A stretch of DNA of 64,000 bases from an uncultured Eubacteriales bacterium. GTDB lineage: Bacteria; Bacillota; Clostridia; Lachnospirales; Lachnospiraceae. Positions within the stretch are counted from its first letter, which is position 1. Every line of letters begins with the position of its first letter. The translations under genes were made by a program, and so were the position numbers. This document shows positions 9,063 to 19,062 of the stretch, piece after piece. Where the stretch lies: positions 1 to 64,000 of the forward strand of contig UQCD01000011.1 of NCBI GenBank assembly GCA_900539455.1, read 5' to 3'. Under the pieces are notes generated by a model. It was given only the letters and a program-made list of their open reading frames with translations, had not been told where the DNA came from and searched no databases.

Positions 9063-9555
9063 AATCTGAAAGCTTTTTATAAATAATTAATATAAGCTTA
9101 TACACTATTAAAGTAACAATAATTGTATACACTATTTCAGGGATAATTATATTTTTTGTATAATAAATAAAATTAAGCTTGTTTCTCAACAAAAATGTAA
9201 TTATATAGTTTACAAAAGAAACCGCAAGATCACTTAGTCCAACTGAAATAAGTGGTATATGAAAGTTGTTTATGTAAATAATATCTTTAAAAATACCATT
9301 TACCAATCCAATATACATATAAATCAACGCATTTATTCCAACAACATTTTCATAACCATTAAATAAGTCAATAAGTAATCCTGCGAAAAATCCAAAAATA
9401 AGTCCTGCCCTTCTGCCTTTTAGAAGTGCATACATACATACAACTATTATAACAAGATTTGGTACTATGTTTCCCATTTGTAATGCACCTGCAAATGTGG
9501 TTTCTACCAAATATGCAAATATAAGCATTAATGTAAATACGATATTTATTAACAT
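9019..9555 (-). CDS. mreD: Rod shape-determining membrane protein MreD
   Basis: This 178-residue, very hydrophobic protein has five or six predicted membrane segments. MreD is an inner-membrane partner of MreC and the PBP2-RodA complex. Sequence conservation in this family is low. The call rests on size, topology, the segment GFFAGLLIDLFNG typical of MreD, and position between mreC and mrdA. AGGTG lies seven bases before the ATG. Its 3' end overlaps mrdA and its start is nine bases after mreC, which suggests translational coupling. Confidence 0.9.
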   Translation of the reverse strand: MLINIVFTLMLIFAYLVETTFAGALQMGNIVPNLVIIVVCMYALLKGRRAGLIFGFFAGLLIDLFNGYENVVGINALIYMYIGLVNGIFKDIIYINNFHIPLISVGLSDLAVSFVNYIITFLLRNKLNFIYYTKNIIIPEIVYTIIVTLIVYKLILIIYKKLSDYESRKEAKIDQGDI

Positions 9556-9563
9556 AAAATCAC

Positions 9564-10412
9564 CTAGTCAATTTCTTCCTTTAATTGTGTAATTACAAGC
9601 ACCTCCTCAAGATGTGCAAAATCAACAACCGGCATTACATACCCCGACTTTGTAAGTCGGTTTGAATCATCTGTTATATTTGTAACATACCCTATAAGTA
9701 TGCCTGGTACAAATTTATCACTTATGTATGAAGTAAGAAGCATATCTCCTTCATTAACATCTGCATTTACATTAATGTTTGATACCTTTATAAGCCCTTT
9801 GTTCATTAATTGTAGATCACCTCTAACTATACATATATCTGAGGTGGTGGCAAACTTTGCGCTTACATTACTGCCATCATTTATGATTGATGTTACCTTT
9901 GCATAATTTTTACCAACATAAGTAATTCGTCCTACTAAACCGCCGTCAGCTATAACATTCATATCCACCTTTAATCCGTCCTCACTGCCCTTATCTATAG
10001 TAAAAATAGTAAACCAGTTACTTGTTTCTTTACCAATTACTCTTGCAGCTACCTTTGGATAATCTGAATATATATCATCGAGCTTATATAATTCTCTTAG
10101 TCTTGCCAGCTCATTTTGCTGCTGGCTTAAAATGACATTTTCTGACTTCAGCTCAGCATTTTCATTTTTCAGTCTGTCATTTTCTGCCTGTAAATCACTA
10201 ATTTCCTTTAGGGTATCAGCCTTATCGGCAAACCATCCACCAACATAATTCATTCCCTTTTGTACAGGCAATACTATAGTTGCGGCTGCTTCCTTAATAG
10301 GTCTTGCAAAATTTTCATTTACAAGACAAAGTGTTACAAAGGAAATACAGATAACTGAAAGAATTATTGCTATATATTTAGTTGGAATTACAAACTTTCC
10401 ACGCTTTTTCAT
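9564..10412 (-). CDS. mreC: Rod shape-determining protein MreC
   Basis: This 282-residue protein has a short cytoplasmic N-terminus, one membrane anchor (about 12-30), a coiled coil (about 65-110, rich in Leu, Glu and Asn) and a C-terminal beta-barrel domain. The segment ARVIGKETSNWFTIFTIDKG followed by GLVGRI is characteristic of MreC. The protein scaffolds PBP2 and RodA outside the membrane. It follows mreB by 18 bases and precedes mreD by nine. Confidence 0.95.
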   Translation of the reverse strand: MKKRGKFVIPTKYIAIILSVICISFVTLCLVNENFARPIKEAAATIVLPVQKGMNYVGGWFADKADTLKEISDLQAENDRLKNENAELKSENVILSQQQNELARLRELYKLDDIYSDYPKVAARVIGKETSNWFTIFTIDKGSEDGLKVDMNVIADGGLVGRITYVGKNYAKVTSIINDGSNVSAKFATTSDICIVRGDLQLMNKGLIKVSNINVNADVNEGDMLLTSYISDKFVPGILIGYVTNITDDSNRLTKSGYVMPVVDFAHLEEVLVITQLKEEID

Positions 10413-10430
10413 ATATTATATTACCTCAAT

Positions 10431-11453
10431 TTAGTCATATTCCTTTTCTCTTGGAACATATGTTAATTCAACCAGTTCCTCTGAAGAAAGTATATCTGAT
10501 ATACCTCTGATAACAGATTCTGAAGGATTATCAGCAACATTTACCTTAAGGCCTGTTTCATTAGTAATAAGTGTATCTAAATTTTTAATCATTGCAGAGC
10601 CACCTGTTAAGTAAATACCTCTGTTAATAATATCTGCTGATAATTCAGGTGGAGTTCTTTCCAGAATAACCTTAATATTTTCAATAATCTGATGTAACAA
10701 TTCACTAATACCATCGTGTACTAATGCACCTGTAATCTCTCTTGCATTTGGAAGTCCTGTAACAATATTTCTTCCATATGCCATACAAATAGCATTTTCA
10801 TCTGCATTAATTGCATCTGCCAGCTCCTTTTTTACAACCTCAGCAGAGCGTGAGCCTATAATAAGATTAAATTTCTTTCTGATTACACTGCATATAGCAT
10901 CGTCTAATTTATTTCCGCCAATTTTTATAAGCTTGCTAAGAACTATACCACCTAAAGAAATAACTGTTATTTCCGTAGTATCAGCTCCAATATTTACAAG
11001 TAAATGTCCATTAGGGCTGTTTACATCAATGCCTACACCAACAGCGTCAGCTATAGGCTTTTCAACAACAGTTATTCTCTTAGATTTTACCTTAGCATCC
11101 ATAACCACATCGTAAAATGCTCTTTTTTCAACCTCTGTAATATCTGTTGGTACAGCTATACAAAAATCCGCACCTGTAACAGCCTTTCCACTGTTTATCT
11201 TCTTATAAAAGCAGTTGAAAATCATTTCCATATTCTGAATATCTGCTATAACCCCATACTTTACAGGGAAAGATACATCTATATTTGCCGGTGCTTTCTC
11301 ATACATCTCGAATGCTGAGTCACCAAAGCTGAAAATTTCATCTTTATTTTTTATAGCAATAACATTCTTTTCATTTATTGTTCCATTATTTGCTAATGAA
11401 AACATTTTTATATTACTTGTTCCTAAATCAACTCCATATACATGTGCAGCCAT
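10431..11453 (-). CDS. mreB: MreB-family actin-like rod shape protein
   Basis: The product has 340 residues, the usual MreB length. It carries actin-fold motifs: YGVDLGTSNIKMF (phosphate 1), NIGADTTEITVISLGG (phosphate 2) and YLTGGSAMIKNLD (adenosine). MreB filaments under the membrane guide the elongation machinery. The sequence is divergent, with some variation in the otherwise conserved first loop, so it could be an Mbl- or MreBH-like paralogue. Location directly ahead of mreC supports the main rod-system role. GAAAGGAGC precedes the ATG. Confidence 0.9.
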   Translation of the reverse strand: MAAHVYGVDLGTSNIKMFSLANNGTINEKNVIAIKNKDEIFSFGDSAFEMYEKAPANIDVSFPVKYGVIADIQNMEMIFNCFYKKINSGKAVTGADFCIAVPTDITEVEKRAFYDVVMDAKVKSKRITVVEKPIADAVGVGIDVNSPNGHLLVNIGADTTEITVISLGGIVLSKLIKIGGNKLDDAICSVIRKKFNLIIGSRSAEVVKKELADAINADENAICMAYGRNIVTGLPNAREITGALVHDGISELLHQIIENIKVILERTPPELSADIINRGIYLTGGSAMIKNLDTLITNETGLKVNVADNPSESVIRGISDILSSEELVELTYVPREKEYD

Positions 11454-11476
11454 AATCTGCTCCTTTCAAATTCGTA

Positions 11477-12166
11477 TTATAAGTAACCTTTTTCTCTAAA
11501 ACTAATGTAGTTATTATTTCCAATAATAATATGGTCTATCAAAGAAATACCGATAAGCTCTCCAGCTTCTTTAATTCTTCTTGTCACCAGCTCATCTTCT
11601 CTGCTGGGTGCAGGGTCGCCACTGGGATGATTGTGCAGCAATATAATAGATACTGCTCTTACTCTGAGTGCCTGAATAAATATTTCTCTTGGCGAAGCAA
11701 TAGAAGCATTTACAGTTCCTTTAGAAATAAGAAACTCATCTATTAAAACAGATTTTGTGTTAAGTGCCAGCATTATAAGATTTTCATTTTCTTTATGTCT
11801 TAAATCTGCTCCATAATATTGTGCTATAGTTTCCGGATTTGTAAACGATAAATTTGTTTTTTTATCTGCTTTAAAAATCCGTCTGCCCAGCTCATACACA
11901 CACTTAATCTGTACTGCCTTTTTCTCGCCGATACCATTTGCCCTCATAAGCTCTTCTATGTGCATATAATGTAAGCCTAAAAGTCCGTCAGAGCTCATAT
12001 GTAAAAGCTCATTTGCTAAATCCAGTGCTGATTTACCCTTTGTGCCAGTTTTTAATATAACTGCCAGCAGTTCAACATCTGACAAAGACTTAGCACCTAG
12101 CCTTAAGCACCTTTCATATGGTCTGTTATCCTCTGGTAAATCTTTAATTTTTAGTATTTTTTCCAA
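11477..12166 (-). CDS. radC: RadC/YicR-family JAB-domain protein
   Basis: The product is about 229 residues, matching the usual length when translation begins at the TTG at 12164-12166, which follows a strong AGGTGGAGG. A TTG further upstream (12214) is less likely. The N-terminal half has helix-hairpin-helix-like residues (GIGEKKAVQIKCVYELGRR). The C-terminal half carries the JAB metalloprotease-like motif LLHNHPSGDPAPSREDE. Despite its name, a DNA repair role is not established. It precedes mreB, a very common arrangement in Firmicutes. Confidence 0.93.
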   Translation of the reverse strand: MEKILKIKDLPEDNRPYERCLRLGAKSLSDVELLAVILKTGTKGKSALDLANELLHMSSDGLLGLHYMHIEELMRANGIGEKKAVQIKCVYELGRRIFKADKKTNLSFTNPETIAQYYGADLRHKENENLIMLALNTKSVLIDEFLISKGTVNASIASPREIFIQALRVRAVSIILLHNHPSGDPAPSREDELVTRRIKEAGELIGISLIDHIIIGNNNYISFREKGYL

Positions 12167-12229
12167 ATTGAAACCTCCACCTGCAACTCTCCAAAGTTCT
12201 AGTGGCAATTCCAAAATATTCTATCACAT

Positions 12230-13513
12230 TTAATATAATTTAACAATACCCGCATCAACTAACTTCTGAAGGGACATCATAATTCCATACTTAGCGTGAG
12301 GGAATGTAAGTCCCCCCTGAAAATATACTGCATATGGTGGCTTTATTGGTCCGTCTGCACTAAGCTCTATTGATGAGCCGGATACAAAAGCACCTGCTGC
12401 CATAATTACATCTGCGTCATATCCTGGCATCGCCCAAGGCTCTGGTTCTACATAGCTGTCAACTGGTGCTGCTGCCTGTATACCCTTGCAAAATTCAATT
12501 ACACCCTCAGGTATTCCAAATTCTACTGCCTGAATTATATCGTGTCTTGACTCTGTTGCGTTTGGCACGACCTTAAAGCCTAATTTTTCATATACATTTG
12601 CTGCAAATATCGCACCCTTTAATGCACTGGCTGTAACTGTTGGTGCCATAAACAGACCCTGATAAAGACTTTTATTAATATTAAGTGATGCACCTACCTC
12701 TTTTCCAAGTCCTGGTGTTGTTAAACGGTAAGCACAGTTTTCAATACATTCTTTTGTTCCTGCAATATATCCACCTATAGGAGCAAGTCCGCCACCCGGA
12801 TTTTTAATTAAAGAACCAACTATCATATCAGCCCCGAAGTCCGAAGGCTCAACTGTTTCAACAAACTCGCCGTAGCAATTATCTACCATTACAATAAGCT
12901 TTTTATTAATGCCTTTAACAAAATTTATTGCTCTTGCGATTTCTGCTACTGACAAGGTTTTTCTTGTCTGATAGCCCTTTGAGCGCTGTATTGCTACAAC
13001 CTTTGTTTTTTCGTTTATTGCTTCCTTTATTTTATCTAAATCAAAGGTACCATTTTCTAATAAATCCACCTGCCTGTAGGTAATTCCATATTCAGCTAAT
13101 GAGCCCTTTGACTCTCTTATACCTATTACCTCCTCTAAGGTATCGTATGGCTTTCCTGAAATTGATAAAAGCTCATCGCCCGGTCTTAAATTTCCAGCAA
13201 GGGCGATTGTAAGAGCGTGTGTTCCACATACTAAATTTGGACGCACCAACGCATCCTCTGTATTAAAAACAGAAGCATATACAGCCTCTAAATTATCTCT
13301 TCCATCATCATTATAGCCATATCCAGAAGATCCGTTGAAGTGCATTTCACTTACCTTGTTTTTCTGCATAGCATTAATTACCTTTATCTGATTATATTCT
13401 GCTACCTTATCTATTTTTTCAAATCTTTCCTTTAAGCTGTCTAAAATTTCATTAGAAAACTTATAAACCTCCTCACTAATTCCTGCTGTTCTGTATATTT
13501 CTAAATTATCCAT
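12230..13513 (-). CDS. Methionine gamma-lyase / aluminium-resistance family PLP enzyme
   Basis: This 427-residue pyridoxal-phosphate protein belongs to the YnbB-like family, often annotated as aluminium resistance or methionine gamma-lyase family. The sequence shows FNGSSGYGYNDDGRDNLE, VRPNLVCGTHAL, the segment MVDNCYGEF and the putative PLP-lysine region GSLIKNPGGGLAPIGGYIAG. The last of these fits the Schiff-base lysine followed by a glycine-rich stretch. Its true substrate is not known. Its ATG lies directly next to the miaA stop, so it is translationally coupled to miaA, as in Bacillus, where ynbB is close to miaA. Confidence 0.88.
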   Translation of the reverse strand: MDNLEIYRTAGISEEVYKFSNEILDSLKERFEKIDKVAEYNQIKVINAMQKNKVSEMHFNGSSGYGYNDDGRDNLEAVYASVFNTEDALVRPNLVCGTHALTIALAGNLRPGDELLSISGKPYDTLEEVIGIRESKGSLAEYGITYRQVDLLENGTFDLDKIKEAINEKTKVVAIQRSKGYQTRKTLSVAEIARAINFVKGINKKLIVMVDNCYGEFVETVEPSDFGADMIVGSLIKNPGGGLAPIGGYIAGTKECIENCAYRLTTPGLGKEVGASLNINKSLYQGLFMAPTVTASALKGAIFAANVYEKLGFKVVPNATESRHDIIQAVEFGIPEGVIEFCKGIQAAAPVDSYVEPEPWAMPGYDADVIMAAGAFVSGSSIELSADGPIKPPYAVYFQGGLTFPHAKYGIMMSLQKLVDAGIVKLY

Positions 13514-14464
13514 TTATTTTTCTTCCTTTAACATTTGATTTATATCGTTAATCATAAATTCCAAAACCTTTTCTTTATCAAAGTCAAAATCCTCATAATT
13601 TATAAAGGTTACTTCCTTTTCCCTTCTAAACCAGGTAAGCTGTCTTTTTGCAAATCTTCTGGTTTCCTGCTTTATCATTTCCACAGCTTCCTCTAAGGTT
13701 ATATTACCCTCTAAATATAAAATAATTTCCTTATATCCAATTCCCTGCATTGATACAAGATTTTTTGAATAACCCATATTAAGCAAGCTCTTAACCTCTT
13801 CTACCAGCCCATTTTCCACCATAATATCAACTCTTTTATTAATTCTTTCATACAATAGCTTTCTATCCATATTCAAACAATAATATTTGAATTTGTAAGG
13901 GGAATTTTTCTGTTTTTCCCTATCATTATGGGTAGATATTTTCTCGCCATTTAATTGATAATATTCTATTGCTCTTATAACTCTTTTTACATTATTTTCG
14001 TGAATAGCTGCTGCACTTTCCGGGTCAATTTCCTTTAACATATTATGAATATAGGCTGCACCCTGCTTTTCATATAATTGGTACAGCTCATTTCTTATCT
14101 GGTCATTAGACTCTTCATTTTTAAATTCAATATCATATAAAAGGGACTGTATATAAAAGCCTGTTCCTCCTGCCACAATAGGAATATGATTATTCTTATA
14201 AATTTCATTAACATATTCCTTTGCCTTTTCCTTAAAATAAAATATATTAAATTCTTCATCTGGCATCAACTCATCAATAAGATAATGCTTTACTCCCTCC
14301 ATTTCCTCCTTAGTAACCTTTGCTGAGCCAATATCCATATATTTATATACCTGAATTGAATCAGCACTTATAATTTCTCCCTGCAATGCCTTCGCCAGCT
14401 TTACAGACAACTCTGTTTTACCTACAGCCGTTGGACCTGTTAATATAATCAATGGTTTTTTCAT
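13514..14464 (-). CDS. miaA: tRNA dimethylallyltransferase
   Basis: MiaA transfers a dimethylallyl group to N6 of A37 in tRNAs that read UNN codons; MiaB then methylthiolates the product. The 316-residue protein has an N-terminal P-loop LTGPTAVGKTELS, then ISADSIQVYKYMDIGSAK (the conserved DSxQxY segment), VAGGTGFYIQSLLYD and a C-terminal RRFAKRQLTWFRR substrate motif. It lies eight bases after mutL and abuts the next gene. Its modification partner miaB lies about 7.4 kb upstream in the same direction. Confidence 0.97.
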   Translation of the reverse strand: MKKPLIILTGPTAVGKTELSVKLAKALQGEIISADSIQVYKYMDIGSAKVTKEEMEGVKHYLIDELMPDEEFNIFYFKEKAKEYVNEIYKNNHIPIVAGGTGFYIQSLLYDIEFKNEESNDQIRNELYQLYEKQGAAYIHNMLKEIDPESAAAIHENNVKRVIRAIEYYQLNGEKISTHNDREKQKNSPYKFKYYCLNMDRKLLYERINKRVDIMVENGLVEEVKSLLNMGYSKNLVSMQGIGYKEIILYLEGNITLEEAVEMIKQETRRFAKRQLTWFRREKEVTFINYEDFDFDKEKVLEFMINDINQMLKEEK

Positions 14465-14472
14465 TTTGTCAC

Positions 14473-16392
14473 CTATATTATTCTCTTAAATTTCTTTTCC
14501 ATTTCATATTTTGTCATAGAAATAATAGTCGGTCTTCCATGTGGGCAGTTGTATGGATTATCCAGCTCTAACAGCTCGTCAATAAGCTTATTTGCTTCAT
14601 CCATACTAAGTTTGTTATTTCCCTTGACTGCCGCCTTACACGCCATAGTTGCCATTCTGTCAATAAGCATATCCGGACTTACTCTTATACCATCATCAAT
14701 ATTAATGCCGTCTAACAGCTCTAAAAAAAGTTCTCTGCTTGAAAGTGACAGTAAATCATAAGGCACACCTCTTATAGCGTACTCATTTCCGCCAAATTCT
14801 TCTATTTCATAGCCAAACTTTCTAAAGCTATCCATATTAGCCTTTAATACCTGCTCCTCCTTCATACTTACAGATACAACAATAGGAGGATTAATTTCCT
14901 GTGAAAGCTGTTCCCTCGCATTATATCTTTTTAGTATTTTTTCGTATAATACCTTTTCATGGGCAGCGTGCTGGTCAATAATAAACATTTTGTCATTGTA
15001 TTCTACAATCCAGTAGGTGTCGAATACCTGACCAACTATTTTATGATTAATTCTGGCCTTTTTTGATAACAAATTGTCATCAAATAATTCCATCTGATTT
15101 TCTACAACAACTTTTTTTTCTTCTTTTTCTATTATCCTTGAAATTTTATTTTCTGGAACATACTTATATTTTTCGCTATCCTCCATTAAAATTTCATTTT
15201 TTTCATTAAGCTTAAAAATCTGTTCTTTTTTATTGGCAATCTCTATTTCCTTAATGCTTTCTTTAATACTCTCATTTCTTTTTATTTCAAATGGCTCAGG
15301 TATTCTTACCTTTTTGCCGTCACCAGCCATAACCTCTGATACAATTTGTGTTACTGTTTTCTCTTTTTCCTTTTTTTCTTCTATTTCTACATCTGGTATA
15401 AGCTGTCTATGATGTAAGGCAGCATCAACTGTATTAAAAACAAAAGGATATATTTCCTCCTGGTTTCTAAATCTAAGCTCCATTTTTGAGGGATGTACAT
15501 TTACATCTAATAGCTCCGGGTCTACCTGAAGATTAATGCAGGTAAAGGGATACTTGTGCTGCATTAAAAATGATTTGTACGCATCCTCAATAGCTCTGGA
15601 AATAAAATTACTTTTTACATATCTGTTATTAATAAAATAATTTTCATAGCCTCTATTGCCTCTTGAAATCAAAGGCTTTCCAATATATCCTGTAATTTTC
15701 ATAAACTGGCAGGAATTGTTTATTTCAATTACATTTGTAGCAATTTCTCTGTTGTATACTGTATAAACTACATCTCTTAGTGAACCATTTCCTGAGGTAT
15801 GCAGCTTATTTTGATTATTAATAATAAATCTGATGCTTATTTCCGGGTGGGATAAAGCAATTTTTTCTACAATATCACTAATATAAGAAGCCTCTGTATT
15901 TGCATTTTTTAGAAACTTTCTTCTGGCTGGTGTGTTATAGAATAAATTTCTTACAATAAAGGTGGTTCCGTCTGGAACTCCTATATCCTCAAGGCTTTTT
16001 TCCTCCCCTCCTTCTATAACATATCTTGTTCCACAAAGGCTTTCCTTAGTCTTTGTTATAAGCTCAACCATAGCAACTGCTGATATACTTGATAATGCTT
16101 CACCTCTAAAGCCTAAAGAGGAAACTGTAACCAAGTCAACTGCTGTTCGTATTTTACTTGTAGAATGGCGTAAAAAAGCTACCTTTATATCTTCCTTTTC
16201 TATTCCACAGCCATTGTCTGTAATTCTGATAAAGGAAATGCCACCATCTTTAATCTCGACTGTAATGGCTGTTGCCTTTGCATCAATAGCATTTTCTAAC
16301 AATTCCTTAACTACTGATGCTGGTCTGTCAATTACCTCGCCAGCCGCAATTTGATTTATGGTATTTTGATCTAGAACCTTTATGTTTGCCAT
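14473..16392 (-). CDS. mutL: DNA mismatch repair endonuclease MutL
   Basis: The 639-residue product has an N-terminal GHKL ATPase domain with ENAIDA, DNGCGI and GFRGEALSSI motifs. A linker rich in Lys and Glu (about 335-440) is followed by a dimerisation/endonuclease domain. DQHAAHEKVLYE near residue 475, ACKAAVKG and CPHGRPT near the C-terminus are the metal-binding endonuclease motifs of MutL from bacteria lacking MutH. It therefore likely nicks DNA itself after MutS recognition. It lies 24 bases after mutS and eight before miaA. Confidence 0.97.
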   Translation of the reverse strand: MANIKVLDQNTINQIAAGEVIDRPASVVKELLENAIDAKATAITVEIKDGGISFIRITDNGCGIEKEDIKVAFLRHSTSKIRTAVDLVTVSSLGFRGEALSSISAVAMVELITKTKESLCGTRYVIEGGEEKSLEDIGVPDGTTFIVRNLFYNTPARRKFLKNANTEASYISDIVEKIALSHPEISIRFIINNQNKLHTSGNGSLRDVVYTVYNREIATNVIEINNSCQFMKITGYIGKPLISRGNRGYENYFINNRYVKSNFISRAIEDAYKSFLMQHKYPFTCINLQVDPELLDVNVHPSKMELRFRNQEEIYPFVFNTVDAALHHRQLIPDVEIEEKKEKEKTVTQIVSEVMAGDGKKVRIPEPFEIKRNESIKESIKEIEIANKKEQIFKLNEKNEILMEDSEKYKYVPENKISRIIEKEEKKVVVENQMELFDDNLLSKKARINHKIVGQVFDTYWIVEYNDKMFIIDQHAAHEKVLYEKILKRYNAREQLSQEINPPIVVSVSMKEEQVLKANMDSFRKFGYEIEEFGGNEYAIRGVPYDLLSLSSRELFLELLDGINIDDGIRVSPDMLIDRMATMACKAAVKGNNKLSMDEANKLIDELLELDNPYNCPHGRPTIISMTKYEMEKKFKRII

Positions 16393-16416
16393 ACTAAATA
16401 ATTCCTTTCTTTACTG

Positions 16417-19062
16417 TTACCACCTGTTTTTAAGTTTGTTTTGCAAGCTGTATAATGTATTAAGTGCATCAACCGGAGTCAGATTTCCAATATCAATATT
16501 CTTTAATTCCTCAATAATATCACTATCCTTAACTGTATCAAATAATGACATCTGAGCCATATCCACCTCGTCTAGCTTTTTCGCCTTTTTCGTCTTGACA
16601 GAATTTGCTATTTCCTTGGCATTTTTAGAAATATCCGCTTCCATTAGACTATTAACGATTTCCTTTGCCCGGTCAATAACTGCTTCTGGTACACCTGCAA
16701 GCTTTGCCACCTGTATGCCATAGCTTTTGTCAGCCCCACCCTTAACGATTTTTCTGAGAAATACTATATCATCTCCCTGCTCTTTTACTGCAATGCAATA
16801 ATTAACAACACCAGGGATAGTACCCTCCAGCTCTGTAAGCTCGTGATAATGAGTAGCAAAAAGTGTCTTTGCTCCTATTACTTTGGGATTACTAATATGC
16901 TCAACTACTGCCCAGGCGATACTTAAGCCGTCAAAAGTTGAAGTACCTCTGCCTATTTCATCTAAAATAAGAAGGCTGTTTTGTGTAGCATTTCTTAAAA
17001 TATTTGCAACCTCTGTCATTTCCACCATAAATGTACTTTGTCCGGAAGCTAAATCATCTGACGCACCAACTCTTGTGAAAATTCTGTCACAAATGCCTAT
17101 ATTTGCTTCCTTTGCAGGAACATAGGAACCGATTTGAGCCATTAAGGTAATAAGTGCAGTCTGACGCATATAGGTTGATTTTCCAGCCATATTAGGGCCT
17201 GTAATAATAGATACCCTGTTGTCTGAATTATCCAGAGCTGTGTCATTGGCAACAAACATATTATTAGTAATCATTTTCTCAACTACTGGATGTCTGCCTT
17301 CTTTTATATTGATAATTCCTTTTTCATTTATTTTAGGACGGACATAATCATTCTTTTCAGCCACATAGGCAAGAGAGGCTAAAACATCTATTTTTGCAAC
17401 TGCCTTAGCACTATTTTGAATTCTAACAATCTGGTCTGATATTTTCTCTCTGAGATCCGAAAATATGTCATACTCTAATGCAAATAATCTGTCCTCAGAG
17501 CTTAAAATCATATCCTCTAATTCTTTTAACTTTGGAGTAATATATCTTTCAGCATTTGTAAGTGTCTGCTTTCTTGTATAGTCCTCCGGTAATTCAAAGG
17601 TGTCTTTGTAGGTATTAGTTATTTCTATACAATATCCAAACACCTTATTGTATTTTACCTTTAAGGTTTTTACACCAGTTCTTTCTCTTTCGTATGCTTC
17701 TAATTCCATAAGCCACTTTTTACCGTCTGTCTTGGCAAGTCGAAGCTTATCCACCTCTTCATTGAAGCCCTCCTTTATAATGCCTCCCTCTTTTATTGTA
17801 ATTGGTGGCTCCTCAACTATTGAGGTATCAATTAACTCATATATATCATTTAATTCATCAAAGCCCTCATATAATTCCTTAAAGGCTTCACAATTAAGCT
17901 CTCCTACTATTCTTTTAATAAAAGGCAGCATGTATAGGGAGCTTTTAAAGGCTACCAAATCTCTAGGTCCAGCAGATTTATTGGCAATTCTGCTGACAAG
18001 TCTTTCCATATCATAAATAGGATTTAAATACTCTCTAAGCTCATCTCTAAGTATTAAATCCTTGTTTAGAGAGGCAATAGAATCCTGACGCTTTAAAATC
18101 TCACTCTTGGATATGAGCGGTTGTTCAATATAGGTTCTTAACAATCTTGCACCCATAGCTGTTTTAGTTTTATCTAAAATCCAAAGCAATGAGCCTCTCT
18201 TTTGCTTTTCTCTAAGGGTTTCTACAAGCTCTAGGTTTCTTCTTGTAGATGTGTCTAAAATCATATATTTTCCTGTGGTATATGGGACAATCTTTGTAAG
18301 CTGAATAGCACTTGATTTTTGAGTTTCATATACATACTCTAATAACACACCTGCTGAAATAACCCTTGCGCCACCATTGTCTAAGCCTAAACCTGCAAGG
18401 TCAAATACCTTAAAATGCTCTTTAATTATTTTAATACAATTTTCGTCCTCAAAATACCAATCCTCTAATTCAAATACAGAAATCTGTAATCTGTTTTTTA
18501 TATCATCAGCATCTACACCACTAAGATAAAAGGCTTTATTGCAGATTATCTCTGAAGGCATAAACTTGTTTATTTCATCTAATAAGGTTCTAATAGAATC
18601 TACCTCAGTAACAAAAAAGTCACCTGTAGATATATCGGCTGTGGCAACTCCAAAGCTGTCACCAATATAAACAATACACATAAGATAATTATTTTTACTA
18701 TCCACTAAAGCTGTTTCGCTAATATTTGTTCCCGGTGTAACTACTCTTACAACCTCTCTTTTTACTAAACCCTTAGCAAGCTTTGGATCCTCCATCTGCT
18801 CTCCAATAGCCACCTTATAGCCTAAAGCAACTAATTTATTAATATATGTGGATGCAGCATGATAAGGAACGCCACACATAGGTGCGCGTTCCTCTAAGCC
18901 ACAATCTTTTCCTGTAAGTGTTAATTCTAACTCCTTTGATGCAAGCTTTGCATCCTCAAAAAACATTTCATAAAAATCCCCTAGTCTATAAAACAATATG
19001 CAATCCTTATATTCCTCCTTGGTTTGCATATATTGCTGCATCATTGGTGATAGCTGGCTCAT
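16417..19062 (-). CDS. mutS: DNA mismatch recognition protein MutS
   Basis: This 881-residue protein has the complete MutS1 architecture. The N-terminal mismatch-binding motif FYEMF follows LSPMMQQYMQ. Connector, lever and clamp regions come next, then the C-terminal ATPase with GPNMAGKSTYMRQ (Walker A near residue 618), LILDEIGRGTSTFDG (Walker B) and TLFATHYHELTELE. The C-terminal tail mediates dimerisation. The ATG at 19062 follows AAAGGAAAAGAAA and places the family N-terminal motif correctly. The gene then overlaps the 3' end of the upstream zinc-ribbon gene by 56 bases, suggesting coupled translation. Confidence 0.98.
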   Translation of the reverse strand: MSQLSPMMQQYMQTKEEYKDCILFYRLGDFYEMFFEDAKLASKELELTLTGKDCGLEERAPMCGVPYHAASTYINKLVALGYKVAIGEQMEDPKLAKGLVKREVVRVVTPGTNISETALVDSKNNYLMCIVYIGDSFGVATADISTGDFFVTEVDSIRTLLDEINKFMPSEIICNKAFYLSGVDADDIKNRLQISVFELEDWYFEDENCIKIIKEHFKVFDLAGLGLDNGGARVISAGVLLEYVYETQKSSAIQLTKIVPYTTGKYMILDTSTRRNLELVETLREKQKRGSLLWILDKTKTAMGARLLRTYIEQPLISKSEILKRQDSIASLNKDLILRDELREYLNPIYDMERLVSRIANKSAGPRDLVAFKSSLYMLPFIKRIVGELNCEAFKELYEGFDELNDIYELIDTSIVEEPPITIKEGGIIKEGFNEEVDKLRLAKTDGKKWLMELEAYERERTGVKTLKVKYNKVFGYCIEITNTYKDTFELPEDYTRKQTLTNAERYITPKLKELEDMILSSEDRLFALEYDIFSDLREKISDQIVRIQNSAKAVAKIDVLASLAYVAEKNDYVRPKINEKGIINIKEGRHPVVEKMITNNMFVANDTALDNSDNRVSIITGPNMAGKSTYMRQTALITLMAQIGSYVPAKEANIGICDRIFTRVGASDDLASGQSTFMVEMTEVANILRNATQNSLLILDEIGRGTSTFDGLSIAWAVVEHISNPKVIGAKTLFATHYHELTELEGTIPGVVNYCIAVKEQGDDIVFLRKIVKGGADKSYGIQVAKLAGVPEAVIDRAKEIVNSLMEADISKNAKEIANSVKTKKAKKLDEVDMAQMSLFDTVKDSDIIEELKNIDIGNLTPVDALNTLYSLQNKLKNRW

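Noticed and set aside
15962..16354. Plus-strand frame of 130 residues inside mutL
   Set aside because: It lies wholly antisense to a conserved, intact gene, lacks a ribosome site and shows no recognisable domain.
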